From: Deferribacteraceae bacterium V6Fe1
GTDB lineage: Bacteria > Chrysiogenota > Deferribacteres > Deferribacterales > Deferrivibrionaceae
Assembly: GCA_022813675.1 (NCBI GenBank)
Contig: CP063375.1
Span: 434,001 to 498,000 of the forward strand
Direction of reading: 5' to 3'
DNA: 64,000 nt
Shown here: positions 9,292 through 19,067 of the stretch, piece after piece
How positions within the stretch are numbered: the first letter of the stretch is position 1
Layout: each line of letters opens with the position of its first letter
Position numbers and translations under genes: made by a program
The notes under the pieces: generated by a model
Seen by the model: the letters and a program-made list of their open reading frames with translations, nothing else
Told to the model about the DNA's origin: nothing
Databases searched by the model: none

Positions 9292-9896
9292 AAAAATGAC
9301 ACCTTTAAAATTAATTCTGGAGTAATCGCCTGCAACCCTTTAAGATTTTCATCATACTCATAATCTATTGTTATAAATTTTGTCTTGATTCTTGAGATTT
9401 TATAATTTTCATTTACGGAAACAGTTATTTCCCCTTTTGAAAAATTATAAAGATTGCTATCAACAGTCATATTATATGACTTATCAGGTAAAATCAAAGG
9501 ATAATTGAGTATGGAAAGGATAATATTTATATTGTCCTTATTAAATATTCCAAGATATTGTTCAGGATTCTCTATTTCGGACTTTTCCACATTAAGATTT
9601 AGTCTGTCACCGCTAACAATTATTGCTGGTTGGTTAAATGCTCCTAAGACGGTTAAACGAAATCTGTCTTCACAATCCTTAACCAACAAACCTTTAAATT
9701 TGACTCTATTGAATCTATCTTCGTAGGAGAAAATCCCTTTTCTTTTTATTTCACAGACCATTATATTATTGGCAATTACCCTTTCAATAACATCGGATTT
9801 AGATGCGGGATAGGTAATTTGAATTTTCTTGGAGCATGAAATAAAAAAAAGACAGAAGACAAAAAGTACTACTTTACTCTTTAATAACATCTTCAA
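9288..9896 (-). CDS. LolB-like outer-membrane lipoprotein
   Basis: The 202-residue product has a lipoprotein signal peptide with the lipobox FFISC and lipidation at Cys21. The remainder is predicted beta-rich with repeated RVKFKGLLV- and RFRLTVLGA-type strands, as in the half-barrel LolA/LolB fold. Similarity alone is weak. The main support is position: it lies directly before ispE-prs-pth and next to ychF, exactly where lolB lies in gamma-proteobacteria. LolA is encoded at 45871. It would accept lipoproteins from LolA at the outer membrane. An alternative is a DUF4292-type lipoprotein of the same fold. It overlaps the upstream TPR gene by 23 bases. Confidence 0.6.
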   Translation of the reverse strand: MKMLLKSKVVLFVFCLFFISCSKKIQITYPASKSDVIERVIANNIMVCEIKRKGIFSYEDRFNRVKFKGLLVKDCEDRFRLTVLGAFNQPAIIVSGDRLNLNVEKSEIENPEQYLGIFNKDNINIILSILNYPLILPDKSYNMTVDSNLYNFSKGEITVSVNENYKISRIKTKFITIDYEYDENLKGLQAITPELILKVSFL

Positions 9897-11469
9897 TTGA
9901 TTTATTTATATTTAAAGCCTTCATAATTGACTGCATATGCTCTCTCATCTCTTTCTCTTTAGGAGATATTTTGAGTGCCTTTAGCTGATAGTCATAAGCC
10001 TCTTCATATTTTTTCATTTTATACAATACCCAAGCCATACTATCAAGATATGCAGCACTGTTGGGCTCATACTTTAAGGCATCTTTAATCAAGTCATATG
10101 CATCATCAAGATTTATCCCCATGTCGGCATAAAGATACCCGAGAAAATTAAGATATGTGGGATTTTTAGGATTTATTTCAATTAATTTCTTTAATGTTGT
10201 TATAACCTCTTCATAATCTTTTATCTTTTCTTTCAGAATTGCGTATGTAAAAAGAAGCTCTTCGCTTTCCGGGTTTTTATCCAAACCTTCATTAACAATT
10301 TTAATAGCCTCTTCTACATCCCCTTTATTTTCATAAACAGCTGCTTTTAACCTGAAAAACTCTATATCTTTTCCTGATTCCATCACTTTATCTAAGTAGG
10401 AGACAGCTTTATCATACTCTTTTTTCATAAAAAACAGATAGGCAATTCTTTTCAATGGCTCACTATAGTCATTTCTAACATTGTAAGCCTTCTCATAATA
10501 TTCTATCGCCTTATCAGGTTCCCCTTTTGCTTCATATGCTATGCCCGTATAAAAAAGTGCCTGTGTATCCTCAGGAGAATCTTGAAGTATCAGATTAAAG
10601 TATTTTAATGCCTTATCATAATCTTTCATTTCATAAAATGAGGCAGCAATCTGTCTTAAAATATAAACTTTTTCTTTCCCACTATAATCATCGACCAAAC
10701 TTTCAAGCAGACTTATATATTTTTTATTGTCACCAAGCTGCTTGTATACCTCAGCAAGTTTTACTTTAAGGCTCGGGAAATTTGAATTTAGGCTGATAGC
10801 TTTTTCCAAGTATTTTGCTGCCTTTTCATACTCTTTCTGATTTATATAAACATCAGACAGCATTAGCCTTGCTCTCAAGTTTGGCGATATTTCATCAGCC
10901 TTTACAAGATCATTAACCCCATCCTTGACTATCCCAAGCTTAATATACAAGAACCCTCTTTTATAGTAATATTCCGAGTCATTCGTTTTATTAATTAATT
11001 TTGTATAGATATTAATAGCGGCGGAATAATCCTCTCCTGCTTCCAACACCCTGGCCAAATACTCCAAATATTCAGGTTTATCGGAATATTTGGTTGCAAC
11101 TTCAATATATTTTTTCCCTTCGTTGAGCTTGTTAAGGTATTCGATATAAAGTTTGCCCATGTAAAAATTTAATTCTGGGTCATTCTTAAATCTCTTATCA
11201 TCCAAAAAAGATTCAAGAAGATTTTTTGCTTTCTCGGTATCTTTCTTAGCAAGATAAGTCTCCGTAAGTTTAACAGCGACATAACTGTCTTTGCTGTTTT
11301 TTAATATATTTTCATAAATTTTAGCAGCTTTGTCATACTCTTGACTATTAAAATAGTAGGTGGCAGTTAAAAACTCCTTGTCGTAATTAGCGCCATCCGA
11401 AATAGCATTACTAACCGTAGCACAACCAAAAAAATTAAGAATTACTATAAAAATAACAATATTCTTCAC
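9874..11469 (-). CDS. TPR-repeat lipoprotein
   Basis: This 531-residue protein begins with a lipoprotein signal (FFGCATV, Cys16) and then consists almost wholly of tetratricopeptide repeats, for example [19 protein letters not shown] and [20 protein letters not shown]. It should be an outer-membrane or periplasmic scaffold; a specific partner is not evident. It overlaps accC by four bases at its start and the LolB-like gene by 23 bases at its end, so the three are co-translated. The pairing with a LolB-like protein hints at a role in envelope assembly, but this is inference. Confidence 0.82.
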   Translation of the reverse strand: MKNIVIFIVILNFFGCATVSNAISDGANYDKEFLTATYYFNSQEYDKAAKIYENILKNSKDSYVAVKLTETYLAKKDTEKAKNLLESFLDDKRFKNDPELNFYMGKLYIEYLNKLNEGKKYIEVATKYSDKPEYLEYLARVLEAGEDYSAAINIYTKLINKTNDSEYYYKRGFLYIKLGIVKDGVNDLVKADEISPNLRARLMLSDVYINQKEYEKAAKYLEKAISLNSNFPSLKVKLAEVYKQLGDNKKYISLLESLVDDYSGKEKVYILRQIAASFYEMKDYDKALKYFNLILQDSPEDTQALFYTGIAYEAKGEPDKAIEYYEKAYNVRNDYSEPLKRIAYLFFMKKEYDKAVSYLDKVMESGKDIEFFRLKAAVYENKGDVEEAIKIVNEGLDKNPESEELLFTYAILKEKIKDYEEVITTLKKLIEINPKNPTYLNFLGYLYADMGINLDDAYDLIKDALKYEPNSAAYLDSMAWVLYKMKKYEEAYDYQLKALKISPKEKEMREHMQSIMKALNINKSIEDVIKE

Positions 11470-12803
11470 TTAAAATGCCTATCTATAAAGTCAGTTGAGA
11501 ATTCGCCGCTTCTAAACTTATGATTATCAAGAATTTTTAAGTGTAAAGGTATCGTTGTTTTGACCCCTTTTAACACATATTCGCCCAAAGCCCTTTTCCC
11601 TCTTTCTATGGCTTCAGCCCTATTATTCCCAAAAACAATCAACTTACCGATCATTGAGTCATAAAAGGGCAATATTGTATAATCTTGATAAACAGCAGAA
11701 TCTACCCTTACGCCCAATCCGCCGGGGGTATAAAGCGCATCAATTAAACCCGGGGATGGTGTAAAAGTTTCGGGGTCTTCCGCATTTATTCTAAATTCAA
11801 TAGCATGACCGTGAATTTTAATATCACTCTGCTTGAGATTTATATCTTCGCCGGAGGCAATCATAAGCTGTAATTTAACCAGATCAATACCCGTAACCAT
11901 CTCTGTAACAGGATGCTCAACCTGTATCCTTGTGTTCATCTCCATAAAATAGAAATTACCATTTTTATCAACTAAATACTCTATGGTGCCCGCATTTTCA
12001 TACTGAAGTTTTGAAACAGCCTCCAAAGAAACTTCCCCCATCTTTTGTCTTAGCCTGTCAGTCAAAAACGGACTGGGAGCTTCTTCCAAAAGTTTTTGGT
12101 GCCTTCTTTGAATTGAGCACTCCCTTTCAAAAAAGTGCCAGCTATTCCCTTTTCCATCTCCAAATACTTGTATCTCAATATGTCTTGGCTCTTCTATAAA
12201 TTTCTCAATATATACTTCCCCATTGCCAAAGGCGTTTTGTGCCTCAGTTTGTGCCATCTCAAAATTCTTCACAAAGGTAACATCATTATGAGCAACCCTC
12301 ATCCCTTTCCCGCCACCACCTGCAGAAGCCTTTATCATCACAGGGAATCCAATCTCTTTGGCAATCTGAAGGGCTTCGGCGGAATCCTTTACGGGACCAT
12401 CACTGCCGGGAACAACCGGGACACCGAAAGATTTCATAGTATCTTTTGCTTTTGATTTATTACCCATCAAATCTATATGCTCTGCTGAAGGCCCGATAAA
12501 CTTAAAACCGCATTCGTCACAGATTTTTGCAAAGTCGGCATTTTCAGCCAAAAAACCATAGCCTGGATGAATGGCGTCTACATCAGCTATTTCGGCAGCA
12601 GAAATAATATTTCTGATATTCAGATAACTGTCTTTGCTGGCTCTTGGCCCAATACATACAGCCTCATCGGCAAATGCTACATGAAGAGACTCTCTGTCCA
12701 CATCAGAATATACAGCTACAGTTTCAACACCAAGCTCTTTGCATGCTCTAATAATTCTAAGTGCGATCTCACCTCTATTGGCAATAAGTACTTTTTTAAA
12801 CAT
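11466..12803 (-). CDS. accC: biotin carboxylase subunit of acetyl-CoA carboxylase
   Basis: AccC carboxylates the biotin on AccB with ATP and bicarbonate, the first step of fatty acid synthesis. The 445-residue protein has the N-terminal [18 protein letters not shown], the glycine-rich ATP-grasp loop [12 protein letters not shown] (158-169), and [14 protein letters not shown] near residue 290. The gene follows accB by 14 bases and overlaps the next gene by four. accA and accD are not in the window, as is common where accBC is a separate pair. Confidence 0.96.
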   Translation of the reverse strand: MFKKVLIANRGEIALRIIRACKELGVETVAVYSDVDRESLHVAFADEAVCIGPRASKDSYLNIRNIISAAEIADVDAIHPGYGFLAENADFAKICDECGFKFIGPSAEHIDLMGNKSKAKDTMKSFGVPVVPGSDGPVKDSAEALQIAKEIGFPVMIKASAGGGGKGMRVAHNDVTFVKNFEMAQTEAQNAFGNGEVYIEKFIEEPRHIEIQVFGDGKGNSWHFFERECSIQRRHQKLLEEAPSPFLTDRLRQKMGEVSLEAVSKLQYENAGTIEYLVDKNGNFYFMEMNTRIQVEHPVTEMVTGIDLVKLQLMIASGEDINLKQSDIKIHGHAIEFRINAEDPETFTPSPGLIDALYTPGGLGVRVDSAVYQDYTILPFYDSMIGKLIVFGNNRAEAIERGKRALGEYVLKGVKTTIPLHLKILDNHKFRSGEFSTDFIDRHFK

Positions 12804-12817
12804 TTAGCAGCTCCAAA

Positions 12818-13300
12818 TTAGACTTTTTCAACTATAAAAATCGTCTCACCATACTCTACCGGCTCGGCATTTACTCCAACCTTTTTTACTATCTTGCAGT
12901 CAAACTCTGCCTCTATCTCATTCATAATTTTCATAGCTTCAATAATACAGAGCGTTTTACCTTTTTTAACTATATCACCTTCTCTGACAAAAGGCTCAGC
13001 CCCTGGTGCCGGAGCTTCATAGAAAGTACCGACGATTGGTGATTTTATTTCTATATGATTTGGGTTTGACGCAACATTTTCCGTTTTAGTTGCAGTTGCC
13101 GTATCCTGATTAGCTTGGGCTGATTGTGGCGGTAAAGCCTGCGCTGCCGGTTGCATAAAGGTAGGTTGCATGACTTGTGGCATTGTAATATTTACCTGTT
13201 TTGATAAAAATATCCTAAAGTCATCACTTTCATACTCAAACTCAGTAAAACCCGACTTGTCCAAAAATTTGATTAGATCTTTTAAATCTTTGATATCCAT
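12818..13300 (-). CDS. accB: biotin carboxyl carrier protein of acetyl-CoA carboxylase
   Basis: AccB carries the biotin that shuttles CO2 between AccC and AccAD. The 160-residue protein has an N-terminal dimerisation region (1-36), a Gln/Ala/Pro-rich flexible linker (about 37-80), and a biotinyl domain with the biotinylation site EAMKIM, Lys124. The linker and domain lengths are standard. It follows efp and leads accC. Confidence 0.96.
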   Translation of the reverse strand: MDIKDLKDLIKFLDKSGFTEFEYESDDFRIFLSKQVNITMPQVMQPTFMQPAAQALPPQSAQANQDTATATKTENVASNPNHIEIKSPIVGTFYEAPAPGAEPFVREGDIVKKGKTLCIIEAMKIMNEIEAEFDCKIVKKVGVNAEPVEYGETIFIVEKV

Positions 13301-13333
13301 CTCAAAGCTCCTTAATGGTATAGTAACTACTTA

Positions 13334-13906
13334 TTATTTGGATGTTTTTACCCTTTCTATATAGCTTCCATCCCTAGTGTCTATTTTCAATACATCCCCT
13401 TCATTTATAAAAAGAGGGACATTTATTACTCCACCTGTACTAAGCTTTGCAGGCTTTGAACCGCCGCTGACAGTGTCACCTTTAAGTCCTGGGTCTGTTT
13501 CAACAACCTCAAGCTCCACAAAATTTGGTAATACTATCCCAATAGGTTTTTGGTTAAACACCTGAACAAGTACCATAGTGTTTTCAGGCATAAAAAGCGC
13601 CGCATCCCCTACTTCACTTGCAGGAATCTCCACCTGCTCATATGTTTCATTATCCATAAAATAGTAAACATTGCCGTCATTATAAAGATATTGCATCTGC
13701 TTTTCTTCAAAATCCGGCTGGTCAATCTTTTCATCGGATTTAAAAGTCCTTTCGATAACATTACCTGTTAAAAGGCTTTTCATTTTTGTTCTGACGTTTG
13801 CACCGCCTCTGCCCATCTTTATGTGAAGATAATCAACTACAGAGTATGGTTCACCATCAACTTGAATTTTTAAACCTCTTTTAAACTGATTTGGAGTTAC
13901 TGGCAT
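13334..13906 (-). CDS. efp: elongation factor P, arginine-tipped
   Basis: EF-P helps ribosomes through polyproline stretches. The 190-residue protein has the usual three beta-barrel domains, with the C-terminal KIDTRDGSYIERV. The loop that reaches the peptidyl-transferase centre reads KMGRGGANVR. The residue aligned with the modified Lys34 of E. coli EF-P is Arg33. Arg at this position is known from EarP-rhamnosylated EF-Ps, but unmodified forms also exist. No earP, epmA or epmB is in the window. The gene lies between the Xaa-Pro peptidase and accB, a common arrangement. Confidence 0.95.
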   Translation of the reverse strand: MPVTPNQFKRGLKIQVDGEPYSVVDYLHIKMGRGGANVRTKMKSLLTGNVIERTFKSDEKIDQPDFEEKQMQYLYNDGNVYYFMDNETYEQVEIPASEVGDAALFMPENTMVLVQVFNQKPIGIVLPNFVELEVVETDPGLKGDTVSGGSKPAKLSTGGVINVPLFINEGDVLKIDTRDGSYIERVKTSK

Positions 13907-13919
13907 CTAATCACCTCAA

Positions 13920-14969
13920 CTAATTTATTTTATAAAAATGTCTCTCTAACATAGAGCTCAAAATTTCACAACCATTTTCAGTTACCAAAACGGTATCTTC
14001 AATCCTTACACCAAAATTGTTTTCAAAATATATGCCTGGCTCAATGGTTATAATCATCCCCGCCTTTAAAACTGTCTCATCAAATGGGTTTAGAGACGGC
14101 TTTTCGTGCACATCAATCCCTACACCATGGCCAAGCCCATGGTTAAAAAACTGCCCATAACCTTTCTTCTCTATAAAATCCCTTGCAACAGCATCAATCT
14201 CACAGGCTTTCTTCCCCTCTTTAACATTTTCAATGGCTAACATCTTAGCACTATTTACAATATCAATAATCTCAAGCACCTCTTTATCATTACCGCTATA
14301 AATCATCCTTGTGATATCGCTGCAATAATTTATAAAAGCGCCATAATCTACGATTACAGGCTCACTTAAATCTATTTTCTTTCCGGAGGCTATACCGTGT
14401 GGCAAAGCTCCTCTATGCCCTGATGCCATTATTGTATCAAAACTGGGTCTTCTTGCGCCTCTCACTTTCATATTATACTCTAATTTTGCCGCCCATAGAT
14501 TTTCAGTCTCACCAAATTGAAACTCCTTTAAGGCGTCTGTAAATGCTCCTGTAGCAATTTCATATGCTTTTTTTATAATAGCGATTTCATTTTCGCTTTT
14601 AATCAGCCTTAACTGCCCAATAATATCATTTAAGTCAACAATAACATCTGAATTTTTCTTCAGTTTCGTATATAAATCCAGCGACGTTTTAAAATCCACG
14701 TAAATTTTTTTATACCTTTCGGAAAGTTTTTCAAAATGCCTATTGTAGTTTTCGACAATCACTCTATTGAAAACTTTATCTACTTCATTCTCTATTTGAT
14801 TCTTATATCTTCCATCGGTTATAAACTCAAACCCGTTTTCGTCAATCAGTATATAAGCGGTTGACCCTGTAAAATTGGACAAATAGTATATATGCGACAG
14901 ATTTGTTACAAAATAGGGGAGCATACCTTTACTTTTAAGCTGTTTAAAAAGGGTATTCAATTTTTCCAT
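13920..14969 (-). CDS. Xaa-Pro aminopeptidase (M24 family)
   Basis: This metallopeptidase removes N-terminal residues before proline. The 349-residue protein has an N-terminal creatinase-like domain (1-125) and a C-terminal pita-bread domain. The five metal ligands are visible as Asp in VDYGAF, Asp in SDITRMIY, His in HGLGHGVGIDVHE, Glu in TIEPGIYF and Glu in VRIEDTVLV. It sits between aroQ (16 bases) and efp (13 bases). The pairing with EF-P, a proline-related translation factor, is seen in many bacteria. Confidence 0.92.
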   Translation of the reverse strand: MEKLNTLFKQLKSKGMLPYFVTNLSHIYYLSNFTGSTAYILIDENGFEFITDGRYKNQIENEVDKVFNRVIVENYNRHFEKLSERYKKIYVDFKTSLDLYTKLKKNSDVIVDLNDIIGQLRLIKSENEIAIIKKAYEIATGAFTDALKEFQFGETENLWAAKLEYNMKVRGARRPSFDTIMASGHRGALPHGIASGKKIDLSEPVIVDYGAFINYCSDITRMIYSGNDKEVLEIIDIVNSAKMLAIENVKEGKKACEIDAVARDFIEKKGYGQFFNHGLGHGVGIDVHEKPSLNPFDETVLKAGMIITIEPGIYFENNFGVRIEDTVLVTENGCEILSSMLERHFYKIN

Positions 14970-14985
14970 TATTTACCTCAAAAGA

Positions 14986-15414
14986 TTAATTATTATCTGC
15001 AAAGTAGTCTATTGCATAAAGATAACCATGTATCCCAAGACCTGTTATTAGCCCTACAGCCAAGTCTGACAACATAGATTTATGTCTGAAAATTTCTCTT
15101 TTGTAAACATTTGAAATGTGCACTTCTATAAAAGGTATATTTACCGAAGCAAGTGCATCCCTTATGGCAATGCTCTTATGTGTATAGGCACCCGCATTGA
15201 TTACTAATGCATCAAAATCTTTAGATTTATGAATCCTTTCAATAATATCACCCTCATGGTTAGACTGAAAAACCTCTACATATATATTTTTACTCTCACA
15301 ATGATTCTTTATAATCGACACAAGTTCTTCGTACGTAGTATTGCCATAAACCGATGGTTCACGCTGACCGAGCATATTTAAATTCGGTCCATTTATAACA
15401 AGTATCCTCTTCAT
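14986..15414 (-). CDS. aroQ: 3-dehydroquinate dehydratase, type II
   Basis: AroQ converts 3-dehydroquinate to 3-dehydroshikimate in the shikimate pathway. The 142-residue length is standard for the type II dodecameric enzyme. INGPNLNMLGQREPSVYG (with the catalytic Tyr) opens the protein, followed by FQSNHEGD, VINAGAYTH, and EVHISN with the catalytic His. It starts within the stop of the roadblock-like gene. With aroB and aroK in the same run this supplies three shikimate steps ahead of tryptophan synthesis. Confidence 0.95.
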   Translation of the reverse strand: MKRILVINGPNLNMLGQREPSVYGNTTYEELVSIIKNHCESKNIYVEVFQSNHEGDIIERIHKSKDFDALVINAGAYTHKSIAIRDALASVNIPFIEVHISNVYKREIFRHKSMLSDLAVGLITGLGIHGYLYAIDYFADNN

Positions 15415-15770
15415 TAAAAGTCCAGCTCCTTTTTAAACTTTGGCTCCAGTGAAGTGACAACATATTTCAGTTTTCCCAAAATAGTTGTTTTATCAATTAC
15501 AGCGACAAGATAGTAATAGTTATTAATCTTATGCAAATAAAAACCTTCTGTGTCACAATCAATATACATCTTTTCCATCTTCCCGGTAATAAGGAAAGTG
15601 GTAACCTTATCAATATATTTTAAAACTGAAGAAAATTCCGCAGCTATCTCCTCGGCAGTCCTTTCTTTATTGTCCAGCTTGCTCACTATTATTCCGTCTC
15701 TGTCAAATATAGCCAAAACCTTTACCCCTTTCACTGAAGAAGCAATAAACTTTAATATCTTGTCAAACAT
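15414..15770 (-). CDS. roadblock/LC7-like protein
   Basis: The 118-residue product has the length and alternating beta-alpha-beta pattern of roadblock/LC7 proteins: KILKFIASSVKGVKVLAIFDRDGIIVSKL, then a helix, then KMYIDCDTEGFYLHKINNYY and a final helix. Such proteins in bacteria usually pair with a small GTPase such as MglA. None is in the window. It overlaps the upstream TPR gene by eight bases and aroQ by one base. The assignment rests on pattern only. Confidence 0.6.
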   Translation of the reverse strand: MFDKILKFIASSVKGVKVLAIFDRDGIIVSKLDNKERTAEEIAAEFSSVLKYIDKVTTFLITGKMEKMYIDCDTEGFYLHKINNYYYLVAVIDKTTILGKLKYVVTSLEPKFKKELDF

Positions 15771-16917
15771 TTCTCTTCTCTTTTACTTTGCTGATATTTT
15801 CAAGCCAATTTTCAAGCTTTTCAATGGCTTCCTTATTAGGATTAACCGGCTCAAATTGCTCAAGCTTTTTATCAAAATCAGCATCAAGTTCACTCTCGAC
15901 TAAGCTATCTTTTTTAGATTCCTCAGGCATAACATCAGAAAAACTTACATCTGTTTCATTTTTCTCTTCGCCGTCAAGCTCAAGCTCATCCAGTGAAAAC
16001 CCTTTGTCTAAAGCAAACTCTTCTTCTACAATTTTCTCTTCAGTCAAAGCCGACTTCTCATCAGAGGTCAAATTTTCAATTTCATCAATTTGTGGTTCAA
16101 CATCTAAGTTTAACTCACCTATTTCCCCAAAATCATCAATTTCACTTTCAGGCTCTTCGGGCACCAATATCTCTTCTTGTGAAACATTTTCCTTGTGCAA
16201 ATAAGCGTTTATTTCTGCAACTTTTTTATTTAACAAATCAGGATTAAATTGAAGCTTTTCATTCGCATATTCCAATGCTTTTTCATACTCCCCTTCATTT
16301 ATAAGCTCTTCAAGCTCAGACTCAACTGCAAAGATATCGATATCTGCATCTTCCCCTCGCTTGATGTCTTCTATAACTTCATCAGCAAGCCCTCCAGCCA
16401 CTTCAGTCAAATCAGAAGGCTCCTCTTTGACTGACACCTCTTCAACCTCAGGCTCTCCTTCCACAATATCATCCAACCCTTTAGGGGTAGCATCTACTGT
16501 CATAGCCAACTCTTCAATAAGTCTTCTTAGCTCTAAATCCTCAAGAGAATTCAGGGAAGCTGTTCTATAATAGTAGATTGCCTTTTCAATATTCCCTTCG
16601 GCTCTATAAATTTCACCAAGAAGCTTGTTAGCCCTATGGTTATCTTTTGAAAAAGTGGCAACCTCCAAAAGAAGCCCCTTTGCTTCATTAAGCATACCTT
16701 TTCCTAAAAAAGCTTGGGCAAGAATTGTCTTTGCGGCGATATAATCTGGATTGTTGTCTAATCCCTTTGTGCAAATTTCTATTGTTTCGTCGTACTTTTC
16801 AAGCTTTAAATATGCCATGGCCAAAGGCATGAAAACTTTAGACTTGGGATTTTCTTCCAACTTTTTTGAAAAATACTCAATATCTCTTAAATATCTGGAT
16901 TTTTGGCTTTCGTCCAT
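15763..16917 (-). CDS. acidic TPR protein
   Basis: The 384-residue protein has TPR repeats in residues ~1-130 (for example KYDETIEICTKGLDNNPDYI and IEKAIYYYRTASLNS), then a long, strongly acidic, Glu/Asp/Ser-rich region of low complexity (~135-360), with one more helical pair (EGEYEKALEYANEKL) inside it. There is no signal peptide, so it is cytoplasmic. No specific function is recognised. It lies next to, and overlaps, the roadblock-like gene; I infer the two work together, perhaps in a polarity or motility-type scaffold. Confidence 0.75.
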   Translation of the reverse strand: MDESQKSRYLRDIEYFSKKLEENPKSKVFMPLAMAYLKLEKYDETIEICTKGLDNNPDYIAAKTILAQAFLGKGMLNEAKGLLLEVATFSKDNHRANKLLGEIYRAEGNIEKAIYYYRTASLNSLEDLELRRLIEELAMTVDATPKGLDDIVEGEPEVEEVSVKEEPSDLTEVAGGLADEVIEDIKRGEDADIDIFAVESELEELINEGEYEKALEYANEKLQFNPDLLNKKVAEINAYLHKENVSQEEILVPEEPESEIDDFGEIGELNLDVEPQIDEIENLTSDEKSALTEEKIVEEEFALDKGFSLDELELDGEEKNETDVSFSDVMPEESKKDSLVESELDADFDKKLEQFEPVNPNKEAIEKLENWLENISKVKEKRNV

Positions 16918-16918
16918 A

Positions 16919-17974
16919 TCAACTCCTTAAGGAAACAAAAAATTCCCTAATAAAATTCAACTTTACCCCTTTTAAAAGCATACCAGAGCCAACTTTTTGT
17001 GTCAAGGCAAGTACAACACCACTCTGCCGTGCTTTCTTATCCATGGCAATTGCGCCTATAAACTTCTCTTCATCAAGGTATTTATAATTTAGTTCAAAAC
17101 CGTACCTTTCCAAAATTATTTTTACTTTATCTGTAACGCCACTATCAACCTGCTTCATAAATTGGCCAAAAAGTGTTTCCAGATACATACCCGTTGCAAC
17201 GGCAAACCCATGTTTAATCTTATGTTCAGAATCCACTTCTATTGCATGACCAAATGTGTGACCAAAATTAAGAAGCATTCTTTTCCCTTTCTCTTTTTCA
17301 TCCTCTTTAACCACGTCGGCCTTTATTTGGCAACATTTTAAAATAATATCTTGCAGAATGTTACCTCTTTGTTCTACTTCTGCATAATTCTCAATAAGCA
17401 TATTATAAAACGATTCATCAAACATAACTGCATACTTTACAACTTCCGCCAAACCGTTTTTATACTCTTCAAAACTTAGTGTATTTAAGAATTTCATATC
17501 AATATAAACAGCTTTAGGTTGATAAAAACTACCAACCAAATTTTTGGTATCCCCTAAGTTGACACCGGTCTTACCACCTACACTGCTGTCAACCATAGAT
17601 AATAAGGTAGTAGGAACCTGATAATAATCTACCCCTCTCATAAAAATAGATGCAGCAAACCCTGCCACATCACCTATTATTCCACCTCCAACGGCTACCA
17701 ACTTAGAATCCCTAAGACAGTTACTGTTTTTAAGAAAGTTTAATATTTCCGCAACTGAATTAATATTCTTACTTTTTTCACTTGTCTCAAATATATATTT
17801 ATTTTTTAACTCTCGCAGAAAAGGGTACAGATTAAAAACGTTTTTATCTATCACGTAAAAGGTAGCATTAGGATCAAAATCAGCTAAAATACCTTTAATA
17901 AAATCTGAGCCGATTAAAATTTCGTAGGAGTTATCTATCTCTTTTTTTAAATCAACTTTTACGGTTTTCATCAA
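16919..17974 (-). CDS. aroB: 3-dehydroquinate synthase
   Basis: AroB cyclises DAHP to 3-dehydroquinate using NAD+ and zinc. The 351-residue protein has GGGIIGDVAGFAASIFMRG, the substrate loop PTTLLSMVDSSVGGKTGVN, and the metal-binding NFGHTFGHAIE. Its start overlaps the aroK stop by four bases. The order aroK-aroB is widespread. Confidence 0.96.
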   Translation of the reverse strand: MMKTVKVDLKKEIDNSYEILIGSDFIKGILADFDPNATFYVIDKNVFNLYPFLRELKNKYIFETSEKSKNINSVAEILNFLKNSNCLRDSKLVAVGGGIIGDVAGFAASIFMRGVDYYQVPTTLLSMVDSSVGGKTGVNLGDTKNLVGSFYQPKAVYIDMKFLNTLSFEEYKNGLAEVVKYAVMFDESFYNMLIENYAEVEQRGNILQDIILKCCQIKADVVKEDEKEKGKRMLLNFGHTFGHAIEVDSEHKIKHGFAVATGMYLETLFGQFMKQVDSGVTDKVKIILERYGFELNYKYLDEEKFIGAIAMDKKARQSGVVLALTQKVGSGMLLKGVKLNFIREFFVSLRS

Positions 17975-18477
17975 ATAAGCTCCAAAATCTCTTCAACTAT
18001 CTCCTCAATACTTCTATCCGTTGTTTCGATAATGTGGTCAGATTTTATGTAATAATACGCTCTTTCAAACATCATCCTTTTGATCTCTTCAATAGGATTT
18101 TCCACATTAAGGAGTGGCCTATCTTTTGAATCTTTCACCCTTTCATAGATAGCTTCCGGACTTGCTGCCAAGCTTATCAGCACACCACTTTCTTTTAATT
18201 TTTGAAAATTTGTAGGATTTACAACTGCGCCTCCACCTGTGGCAACAACATAATTTTTACTTTTACTGACTTCTTCTATAACTTCAGACTCTAATCTTCT
18301 AAAATATTCTTCCCCTTTCTCTTCAAATATATCTACTATCTTTTTATTTTCCCGCTCTTCTATAATATCATCCAAATCCTTAAAAATCTTCCCGGTCTTA
18401 TCTGCCAACGCTCTGCCAACAGTACTCTTACCTGTCCCCATAAAACCAACAAGGTATATATTTTTCTCATAGCTCAT
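17971..18477 (-). CDS. aroK: shikimate kinase
   Basis: AroK phosphorylates shikimate at the 3-OH. The 168-residue protein has the P-loop GFMGTGKST at residues 12-20, DLDDIIE (Mg and shikimate binding), FRRLESE, ATGGGAV, and the lid motif DRPLL. It overlaps rdgB by four bases and aroB by four bases. Confidence 0.96.
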   Translation of the reverse strand: MSYEKNIYLVGFMGTGKSTVGRALADKTGKIFKDLDDIIEERENKKIVDIFEEKGEEYFRRLESEVIEEVSKSKNYVVATGGGAVVNPTNFQKLKESGVLISLAASPEAIYERVKDSKDRPLLNVENPIEEIKRMMFERAYYYIKSDHIIETTDRSIEEIVEEILELI

Positions 18478-19067
18478 AATCTATCACCCCAATCTCTAAA
18501 ATATTTTTCCATTTTCTTTAATGCCTTTGCCCTGTGGCTAATTTTATTCTTTTCTTCAGGAGATATTTCAGCGGCTGTTTTACCATTTTTAAGGACAAAA
18601 ATAGGGTCATAGCCAAAGCCATTATCCCCTTTAGGATTAACTCCTATCTCACCCTTCAGCTCTCCAGTAAAAACTTCAATAATTTTGCCTTTTTTTGCTA
18701 AAGCAATAGCACATACATAGCGAGCCTTTCTGTCGTCTATATTCTCAAGCTCTTTTAGAAGCTTTTTGTTATTCTCCTCATCGGTAGCATTTTCACCGGC
18801 AAACCTTGCTGAGAAAACCCCGGGACGTCCTCCCAGTGCATACACTTCCAAGCCTGAATCATCAGCAATCACGTAATCATCTGTAAGTTTTGATATATAT
18901 AGCGCCTTAATACATGCATTCTCTTCAAATGTCTTACCAATTTCTTTTATATCATCAGATATATTAAGCTCTTCAAAAGCGGAAACAACGGTAGCTCCAC
19001 TTTTTAGTATATCGGATATTTCCCTGACTTTATGTTTATTTTTGGTAGCTAATAAGATTTTTAACAT
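18474..19067 (-). CDS. rdgB: XTP/dITP diphosphatase
   Basis: This house-cleaning pyrophosphatase removes non-canonical purine nucleotides such as XTP and dITP. The 197-residue protein has [13 protein letters not shown] at the N-terminus, [29 protein letters not shown], and [10 protein letters not shown], all family signatures. It overlaps rph by seven bases; the rph-rdgB pair is common. Confidence 0.95.
   Translation of the reverse strand: MLKILLATKNKHKVREISDILKSGATVVSAFEELNISDDIKEIGKTFEENACIKALYISKLTDDYVIADDSGLEVYALGGRPGVFSARFAGENATDEENNKKLLKELENIDDRKARYVCAIALAKKGKIIEVFTGELKGEIGVNPKGDNGFGYDPIFVLKNGKTAAEISPEEKNKISHRAKALKKMEKYFRDWGDRL

Noticed and set aside
15788-16204. Plus-strand ORF rich in Ser
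   Set aside because: It is the shadow of the acidic Glu/Asp/Ser-rich TPR gene on the minus strand; the Ser-rich content is a product of that coding bias.
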